Assembly (NCBI RefSeq): GCF_001039355.2
Contig: NW_019775789.1
Coordinates: 46,867 to 85,697, forward strand
Source of the DNA: Lingula anatina
Lineage: Eukaryota; Brachiopoda; Lingulata; Lingulida; Lingulidae
Direction: 5' to 3'
Length of the DNA stretch: 38,831 nucleotides
The first letter of the stretch is position 1, and each line of letters opens with the position of its first letter. Shown piece by piece: positions 33,401 to 38,831 of this stretch. The position numbers and the translations under genes were made by a program. The notes under the pieces were generated by a model. The model made no database searches. It saw only the letters and a program-made list of their open reading frames with translations, and was not told where the DNA came from.

Positions 33401-34442
33401 ATGAAAGACCATAATGATAACAGGGTGAAAGACATCAACTGAGTCTAGTAGTTCCTCTTCTACTAAAACCAAAATCAATATGTCCCCCGACATGCAGTCT
33501 TGTCATGCATTCACCTCTTTAACTCACAGTTTAAAGTATAGACTCACTGGTGTCTTCTATCTTCAGTATTTTCTCCATCAATCATTTGGCAGTTATGCAG
33601 GGTTGGAGGGGGGTGGGGTTACATGGATAAGGGGGAGGGGGTTCAGAGGATGTGATTAAAAAAATTCTCCCTGATGTCCAAACTAAAATATCTTTTAAAT
33701 TAGTGAAACTTCCCTGAATCCCCTGACTCTGACGACGTTCATTTACTGAAGCCAATATCCTGGCTCTGTCAGGGAAGAAAATCTTATATTTGTTCAAGGT
33801 ACTACACTGCAACTAGTGTTGTCTTTAATGTAAAACTGATGGAACTTTGGTACATAGTGTGTTCATTCTATGAATAGTGGAAAAAACTCCTATAATAATT
33901 TCCTTGTGGTAAGTCTTAAATCTTATCAAATATTTCCTTCTTATATCCAGAAAAAATTGAAAATAAATTGGGCAAAGATCAATTCTTTATTTGTGTCCCC
34001 TTTGTGCGAGGGGAAGAAATTTTTGGTAAACAGGAAGAACCTTGTTGTGTATTTAGCAGTTTATTATAATCAGTCTCAATTCTTCACAATTTCTTTGATT
34101 GAGGTTGAAAAAAGTGGGAAATCACAAAAAAGGGACATTAATAAAGAGGGCGCTGTAGTGCAAGAGGAGAGTAGTTTACGAGAGCTTCTGCTTGTTCCTG
34201 TAAATTTATTGCGACAGTCTGAAAGCTTTTCCTAGCAAGCAGTGTCTGGGTCCTCACTAAAAACCTGAACCCTGCCTGCTACAGGCTGTTTATACAGTCA
34301 CTGGCAGTCTGTAAGTCACTGCTGGTATGGTATAACTTTAAATTTTCAAATGAGCACTTTTGCCAATGTTACTGTTACTTTTTCGAGATTTATCGTTTTC
34401 TGACAATGTACAGTTTACTTAATGGCATGAGTCCAACTCAAT

Positions 34443-34482
34443 TCTTAAAATTTCCAAATCTATCTTAAAATTTCCAAATCTA
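34443..34482. repeat. Perfect 20-bp tandem duplication
   Basis: TCTTAAAATTTCCAAATCTA occurs twice head to tail without a mismatch. Confidence 0.9.
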
Positions 34483-35850
34483 CTTTCACTATTACTCACA
34501 AATTATTTTTCTTTTTTCGGAAAGGGTGAGTGTGGAATTCCAATTTAATGTTGCTCAAATTTACAGAGGAACTACCATATATATGTATAAACTCATCTCG
34601 AAACATTTCTCCTGAACTTCAGTCCCAAAACTCTGCTACTGTAAATTTGATTAAAAATAAACATTTTAATTTTCCTGAAATTCACACATAATAACATTGC
34701 ACTGCCCCTTCTCTCTATTACTCCCTGTAATTCAATCCAACGATCACTATGCATGCTAATTAAACAAAGGGCTTCATTAAAAAACTATTTTGTTTCAGTT
34801 TTTTCAATCCTCATTTTTTACTAGGGTTAGAGGATCTATTTCCCAAGGAAAACCAGACCCCAAACACTTCAAAACTTAATGTGATTTTACAACGAACCTG
34901 GGGGCCACTGTAGTAATTATCTGTATAACTAAACGCTGGCAGACACTACAGACACGCTAAAGCTGACAGCTGTGATGAGACAAGTTCAACAAGGGCAGCC
35001 AGACGCAGCTGCAGACAGCACCTTGTGTACAGGCTGAACTTTCTACTCTTCACACCTTAGTCTACACGAGTACTACTGTCAATAGAACCCAAGATCTAGA
35101 ACGGATCTAGATCTAGAACAGTATCCATGTTTGATATTCAATATACCCTGCTTCTTGAGAAGAATTTGTGACATCAGACATACAGGTGCTCCCCAAACAT
35201 GTATACAAATGAAAACACCTTGGCCTACACTGTTGATGATAAAATTCGCAGTCTTTTGTCTCTACTGTCCTGAGCCAGACAGGCAAACTGCTGATTCCAT
35301 CTAAATTGAGAACATTACAAACATGCAGCCGCCAAAAAATGCCTCTGATTATGTCACTGTTAACAAGCATGTGTCAAACTCAAGTATGCCGCACACATAT
35401 TTCAGCCAAGTCTTAATCTCTCCTTGTGCTTTTATAAAGGTAAAAATCAGAATGTAATTACACTGAAACTCTGAAATTAATGCAGTTATCCCAGGATTAA
35501 AACAAGAAACTAATGTAAAAATAACTCAGATATCTTTAGATCAATTACAAGATCGAGTGACACATATCACATGGCCATCCTAAAGCTAAGAGTAACTCCA
35601 TTCATACAATCCTCCTTATCAAAAGTCAGTCAGTGAGGTAAAGGACCGAGTGGCACTTTTTACATATTCTACATGATATACACTGATAAATTCATTGAAA
35701 ACTAAATGGAGACCTTGGTACACATGCAGGCTCTCTTCACTATACAAGGTAACTCTCCTACCATGTTAGCATGTTGCAATATTTAATTCAATTTATGTAC
35801 ATAATCACCATTCTATGTTGTATTTGCAGCAATAATTCTCCATAACTTAC

Positions 35851-36063
35851 CAGCAGCAGACAAAGTTGTCAATAACTTGACTCCAGCAATATTATCCAAC
35901 CCTGCTCCTCCTCCTCTGCAAGTCTCAATGTTCCAGACTAACTACCTCTCAGACTTCTCCCAGTAGCTTAACAACAGTCTTTAACCACTGATGTCCTTAA
36001 CCAGACTGGTCTTAACCACGCTGTCTCCACCTCCTTAAGTACACCACAACACCAAGAGAGAGA
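35851..36063 (-). other. Candidate noncoding 5' exon of Sulf
   Basis: On the minus strand a T-rich tract and ACTCGTCTCAG (acceptor, CAG at 36066-36064) precede a 213-nt block of higher GC content. The block ends GCTGCTG|gtaagttatg, with the donor at 35850-35841, close to a perfect U1 match. There is no long reading frame. It could splice to the acceptor at 27322. Alternatively the block could extend upward as a first exon. No transcript evidence is available. Confidence 0.4.
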
Positions 36064-36239
36064 CTGAGACGAGTAAAAAAAAAAAAATCCTGTCTATTCT
36101 CCACAGTGAAGCCAATGAAAGATACCATCTCCACTTGAATGCCTTCAAATTTCACCTGGGCAATTAAGTTCAAGCCACTCAAAGCCCATGGGGACTTAAG
36201 GGGTCTGTGGGGCTTCAAAAGAGGATTTAAATTGTTGTT

Positions 36240-37010
36240 TAATTAGATAACCCAGGTAATTAGGTCATTCATACTGATTCAGGGGCCTGGACAGGTAACA
36301 ACAGGTGCCTGATAAGAGGATGATGAGATAACACTGACATGAAGCCAATTATGCTGCTTAGGGGCATGGAAAGGGTCAGGGGCTATTAGAATAGCAGATT
36401 AAACTATTGACTAATCAGATAACTATTAGTCTAATTATCCAGACTCAAGGCCTCTAGTGACTTTTTGATTGTAGCACACCTGGATTTGGTAGTTAATGAT
36501 GATGGCTTTGTGATGATTATGGGATTCCCTGCATGATAATGACCAAATGCATTTTGCTCTGAAAGCAGTGTTTGAAAATTACAAATACAAGTTTACAAAC
36601 ACTAGTTTGAAAAGTTCAAACAAACCAATATTTGTTGTTGTTGGGAACGGGCCTACATGTTCTGATACAAAATGTGATAAAGTTTGTATGTATAATGCTT
36701 ATGTATACCATTACTGTAAAAAGGCCCCCTTAATTTTTTAACTGAAAATCACTGTCCACCTGTGCAATGACTGTATATTATATCCCTTTCACCACTAAGT
36801 CGATGATATAATTATCAAACATGGCAAAAGATGTATCATTTCACTTAATTTTACACTTGTTTTGAAGAGGAATAAATAATATAATACAGATGTTATACCA
36901 CACATAAGTCAATCTCTCTGTCATGCAGAGCTCTCTATATCTGGCCCATCAAAGGTACGAGGGAGCTAATTACTTATCAGAGACTTAATTAAAAGAGGGA
37001 AAGATAACAG
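36240..37010. promoter_or_regulatory. Candidate enhancer with GATA and homeodomain motif cluster
   Basis: WGATAR motifs occur at 36245, 36310, 36326, 36417, 36972 (reverse) and 37000. They are interspersed with TAATTAG, ACTAATCAG and CAGGTG/CAGGTA sites. Four GATA motifs fall within 178 bp. This is motif evidence only. Confidence 0.3.
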
Positions 37011-37130
37011 TCCTAGTCCAATATCTTAACAGGGTCAACAGATCTTCCTGCTGAGGCTGAGTTCTACAAATACAGCATTAAGCCTCAGTCACACACTGAA
37101 CTACTTAAGACTGGGAATAAACTTCAACGT

Positions 37131-37311
37131 GTTATATCTGGTTTGGCAATCTCAATCACCTGCGTTTGTATTGTAAACACATTCACAATTTCACCTGTTT
37201 TTTCATCATCATCATCATTTAGATGATGATGATGAAAAAAAACAGGTGATTGAGATTGCCAAACCAGATATAACATTCACAATTTCACATTCACAATTTC
37301 ACCTGTTTTTT
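37131..37311. repeat. Nested inverted repeat with 32-bp perfect arms
   Basis: The left arm 37131-37162 and right arm 37243-37274 are exact reverse complements. Between them an inner hairpin pairs the CACCTG-T6-(CAT)n side (37192-37216) with the (GATG)-A8-CAGGTG side (37222-37248) around a 5-nt loop ATTTA (37217-37221). ATTCACAATTTCAC occurs three times in direct orientation (37181, 37275, 37289). Confidence 0.9.
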
Positions 37312-38831
37312 ACTTTGACAATTTTCCAGCCAAAAGAGTAGTTTTTCACCAGCCCCCCCTCCCTTCCACTGCTTACAGTCCCATTAACTTGTTACACTTT
37401 TTTTGCAATCTTAATCAACTGCATTTGTACTGCAAACACCTTCACAGCATCATTTTATAATTTACTTATGATTTGAAAATAAAGTGACATGCTCTGCAAA
37501 ATCTTAATGTCTTACCTGTACCTTTTTAAAGAAGTTTTGCCTTTATTTTGAAACAATGATAATGTTTTACAACTGTCAGTGTTCCAATGTGAACTGGAAG
37601 ATGTACAGCATAACATGCATAAATGTATCTTCATTGCAGATAAGCATCTGTCATTTTTGTATTATATAATTATTAGGTCATCTTGGTAAGATATATGCAT
37701 TGCAGCAGCTATAATTGGTATTATACTGTATGTGCATTTAATTCAGCACTTGCTGATGCTTTACTTACAGATCCTAAACAAGTTTCTTGTTTAGAATAAT
37801 TCTAGGGGTAAACACAACTCTTTATTTTATCAACTAAGTTCCATCTTTGACCTCCATACCTAAGCATACAAGTTGCCTTATTTGCTACCTGGGGTGCTTA
37901 ATTTAGGATTCGGGAAGAGGGGGGGGGGGGGGGAGGTGGTTAGATGACTATAAGAAGGAACAATTTTAAGGGAATATTTATGTGGAAAGAGAACTGAAGA
38001 TGAAAAACCTTTTTTACTTCAAGGAATCATTCGCATGCAGAGACAAAAATAAAATATTTTCTCAAAAAAAAGTTGATATTTTAAAAGGTAGGATTCTTTT
38101 CTAAACAAATGGTATGGTAGCTTGATGAAAGTGTTTCCCAATGTACTTGTATACGATTTATATTATATTATTGTATCACACAAAAAACTATGTTCTGAAA
38201 GGAAAAGCTGATTTTGAATTGTCTTTTATTTACCTGTTGGCATAAGTAACAAAACTGTTCTATATTTAAAATAAATGAAAAAAGATGTTAGAAGGGGGAA
38301 AGATGATATGGTCCAGCAATGGTCTCAATTTTTTACCAAGTTGGTGTCAATCCACAATACACCATCATAAATGAATAACTGATCATAAATGCATCAAATG
38401 AAAAAAAAAAGATGTGAGGAAAGAAAAAGAAGAGGCAAAATGGTCTTTCATTTACCTGTTTCAGCTGCCTTCCTCACCAAAAGCTGCCCTATCTACTTCT
38501 CGTCTCTGGAGCACCTGCCCCAACCTCAGTCAAGTATGAGGAGGTTAAAATAATACACCAACTATAAAGAAAGTCAAATGATCCAAAAATAAATCAAGAG
38601 ACCATGAAAGAAAGAAACAGAGTCCAAAAATAGTCTACAATGTAGAAGAGAAGGAAAAGAATGCAGGGTAATTTTGTGGCTATAAAAGCTAGAAAAAGAA
38701 GCCAGAAATGTATGGCAATTCACAATGGCAGGAAAATGAATCCAAAATAGTAAACAGACATAAAAGAGAAGGTAAATGAATCCATGCTTTAAGAGTAGTT
38801 CACCAATTACTTGAGGCCCCTTTCCAATAGA
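37312..38831. other. AT-rich noncoding right end
   Basis: No gene was recognised. It includes a G run at 37919-37933 and A-rich stretches. Donor-like AACAG|gtaaat sequences occur on the minus strand near 38232 and 38458, but no bounded exon can be defined. Confidence 0.6.

Larger units (their letters stand above)
27325..35850. other. Probable Sulf 5' UTR intron; no coding gene seen
   Basis: AT-rich DNA with short frames only. Microsatellites are (GA)n at 27961-27984, (CT)n/(CA)n at 30604-30680 and (GA)n at 33316-33399. A T14-G12 junction lies at 31289-31314, a degenerate tandem array at about 31905-32430 and a 20-bp tandem repeat at 34443-34482. Confidence 0.6.

Noticed and set aside
33870-34235. 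121-codon plus-strand open frame
   Set aside because: No known motifs, AT-driven composition and no bounded exon signals. A chance frame is more likely than a gene.
36012-36218. 68-codon minus-strand frame overlapping the candidate noncoding exon
   Set aside because: Crosses the T-rich tract proposed as part of the acceptor, has low complexity and shows no family similarity.
1-38831. CRISPR arrays, bacterial operons, or intact transposase or reverse transcriptase genes
   Set aside because: None is present. The tandem repeats lack the repeat-spacer pattern and no transposon protein motifs occur in any frame.

Overview
This is nuclear DNA from an intron-rich animal. It is AT-rich, with GT-AG introns, microsatellites, long homopolymer runs and no prokaryotic gene packing. 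Two protein-coding genes can be reconstructed completely, both on the minus strand. Single orthologues of families that are multi-copy in vertebrates, the microsatellite style and the compact Sulf introns suggest a lophotrochozoan, most likely a mollusc. That placement is inference; no clade-diagnostic marker is visible.

Gene 1 (204-7136, minus) is a YTHDF-type m6A reader of 524 residues in three coding exons. Exon 1 (7094-7136) carries the start, exon 2 (4910-4992) is short, and the large exon 3 (204-1652) holds the low-complexity region and the whole YTH domain with its three-tryptophan cage. Its promoter and leader lie near 7137-7560, with YY1, E-box and CRE motifs and two upstream ORFs. 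The 3' UTR runs off the left edge.

The intergenic stretch of about 5 kb (roughly 7.6-12.8 kb) has no credible gene. It holds a local tandem duplication, a diverged repeat pair, two Z-DNA-prone tracts and a 19-base G run.

Gene 2 (13441-27253, minus) is a complete extracellular heparan sulfate 6-O-endosulfatase (Sulf1/Sulf2 type) of 912 residues. I joined 16 coding exons, and every junction keeps frame and phase. It has a signal peptide, the CxPSR formylglycine motif, the conserved sulfatase residues, a furin-type site, a basic hydrophilic domain and the C-terminal sulfatase-like domain. Its first coding intron is 6.2 kb. The 5' UTR appears to be spliced: there is a strong acceptor with a perfect branch-point motif at 27322-27342, and a candidate noncoding exon at 35851-36063. 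The true promoter may therefore lie beyond the window.

The right part (27.3-38.8 kb) is noncoding. It holds a degenerate tandem array of about 111-bp units (31.9-32.4 kb), a GATA/homeodomain motif cluster (36.2-37.0 kb) and a nested perfect inverted repeat (37.13-37.31 kb) that looks like a template-switch product.

The two genes do different jobs: cytoplasmic reading of methylated mRNA, and remodelling of extracellular heparan sulfate. Their adjacency recalls the vertebrate pairs YTHDF3/SULF1 (human 8q) and YTHDF1/SULF2 (human 20q), which suggests an old chromosomal linkage. I found no previously undescribed protein system.
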